Below, one piece after another: positions 25,744 to 26,462 of a DNA stretch of 26,462 bases. The stretch lies in NCBI GenBank assembly GCA_035263705.1, contig DATFRA010000142.1:1-26462 (forward strand). Reading direction: 5' to 3'. The stretch is from DASZHJ01 sp035263705 (GTDB taxonomy: Bacteria > Pseudomonadota > Alphaproteobacteria > ATCC43930 > CGMCC-115725). How positions within the stretch are numbered: the stretch's first letter is position 1; every line of letters begins with the position of its first letter. A model generated the notes under the pieces. It was not told the DNA's origin and searched no databases. It saw nothing but the letters and a program-made list of their open reading frames with translations. The position numbers and the translations under genes are program-made.

Positions 25744-26436
25744 ATGCCCGACGTCACCATTCGCGCCGCCGATGGCGGCAGCTTCGGCGCCTATCTGGCA
25801 ACACCCTCCGCGCGCGGCGCCGGCGTGGTGCTGATCCAGGAGATTTTCGGCGTCAACAAGGTGATGCGCGATTTGGCCGACGGCTTCGCGCGGCAGGGCT
25901 ATGTCGTGCTCTGCCCCGACCTGTTCTGGCGCCAGGAGCCCGGCATCCAGATCACCGATAAGACCGATGCCGAGTGGCAGAAGGCGTTCTCGCTTTACCA
26001 GGGCTTCGACGAGGCGAAGGGCGTCGATGACCTCACGGCGACGCTCGCGCATCTGAGGAAGCTCCCGGCCTGCACGGGCAAGGTCGGCTCGGTCGGCTAC
26101 TGCCTCGGCGGCAAGCTCGCCTATCTGATGGCGACGCGTTCCGACGCAGACGCTTCCGTCGGCTACTACGGAGTCGGCATCGAGGGCGCGCTCGACGAGG
26201 CCAAATCGATCAAGAAGCCGCTGATGCTCCACATCGCCGAGAAGGACCAGTTCTGTCCGCCGCCGGCGCAAGCCAAGGTCAAGGACGCGCTCAAGGGCAA
26301 CGCGCACGTCACCATTCACAGCTATCCCGGCATGGATCACGCCTTCGCCCGCGTCGGCGGCCAGCACTACGACAAGAAATCCGCTGACCTCGCGAACCAA
26401 CGGACTGCGGACTTCTTCAAGAAGAATTTGAAATAG
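25744..26436 (+). CDS. Dienelactone hydrolase family protein
   Basis: A 230-residue alpha/beta-hydrolase of the carboxymethylenebutenolidase type. The nucleophile is Cys120 in GYCLGG, with Asp168 in AEKDQF and His199 in GMDHAF as partners, and Glu33 in IQEIFGVN. Family enzymes open dienelactones in aromatic breakdown, but many homologues have other ester substrates and no catabolic genes are near. The start has GGGAGC upstream. A new gene begins 13 bases after its stop, perhaps in the same operon. Confidence 0.92.
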   Translation: MPDVTIRAADGGSFGAYLATPSARGAGVVLIQEIFGVNKVMRDLADGFARQGYVVLCPDLFWRQEPGIQITDKTDAEWQKAFSLYQGFDEAKGVDDLTATLAHLRKLPACTGKVGSVGYCLGGKLAYLMATRSDADASVGYYGVGIEGALDEAKSIKKPLMLHIAEKDQFCPPPAQAKVKDALKGNAHVTIHSYPGMDHAFARVGGQHYDKKSADLANQRTADFFKKNLK

Positions 26437-26449
26437 GAAAGGACGAGTC

Positions 26450-26462
26450 ATGACCCACGCCA
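26450..26462 (+). CDS. Start of a further gene (partial)
   Basis: An ATG follows AAGGA (26439-26443) at 6 bases, a strong ribosome site, and the frame opens with MTHA before the window ends. It is 13 bases after the dienelactone hydrolase stop. No function can be given from four codons. Confidence 0.55.

Overview
The window is GC-rich DNA (43 of 60 bases are G or C at 10681-10740, inside leuS) from an alphaproteobacterial chromosome. The assignment rests on gene order and families: mnmE, mnmG, rsmG, parA, parB, then holA, lptE, leuS and a DUF3576 lipoprotein, with two perfect parS palindromes. This is the origin-proximal neighbourhood typical of Alphaproteobacteria. The genus cannot be fixed from the sequence. 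No stretch longer than 300 bases lacks a gene. No rRNA, tRNA, CRISPR array or transposase was seen.

Left accessory part (1-8970). It opens with the 5' end of a TetR regulator facing a small membrane DUF1127 protein across an operator palindrome. Next is a four-gene divergent cluster: a RibD_C-type reductase and a medium-chain dehydrogenase on the minus strand (overlapping by 8 bases), and a CDP-alcohol phosphatidyltransferase and a GTP cyclohydrolase II on the plus strand. This looks like a pyrimidine/pteridine-derived pathway branching from the first step of riboflavin synthesis, with a possible phospho-alcohol transfer; its product is unknown and it is the best candidate for a poorly described system. 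Then come a second TetR regulator and an MFS transporter, divergent around two tandem inverted repeats, a YkuD-type L,D-transpeptidase and a secreted Sel1-repeat protein.

Core part (8968-19035). yggS is on the minus strand. DUF3576, leuS, lptE and holA run on the plus strand with tight overlaps. They converge on the minus-strand operon mnmG-rsmG-parA-parB, which also has overlapping ends. One parS lies inside the 5' end of rsmG, the other just upstream of mnmG.

Right part (19161-26462). mnmG is separated from mnmE by a YbfB-like MFS transporter and a lower-GC orphan membrane protein (29 of 60 bases G or C at 20461-20520), which looks inserted. mnmE is divergent from a DUF255 thioredoxin-domain protein. 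An Ogt-like protein with a replaced arginine finger, a dienelactone hydrolase family protein and the start of another gene follow.

Five copies of one bipartite palindromic repeat (REP/BIME-like, about 100-135 bp) sit at gene ends. In two places the repeat end appears to supply the Shine-Dalgarno sequence of the next gene, and in one it encodes the last 12 residues of a protein.
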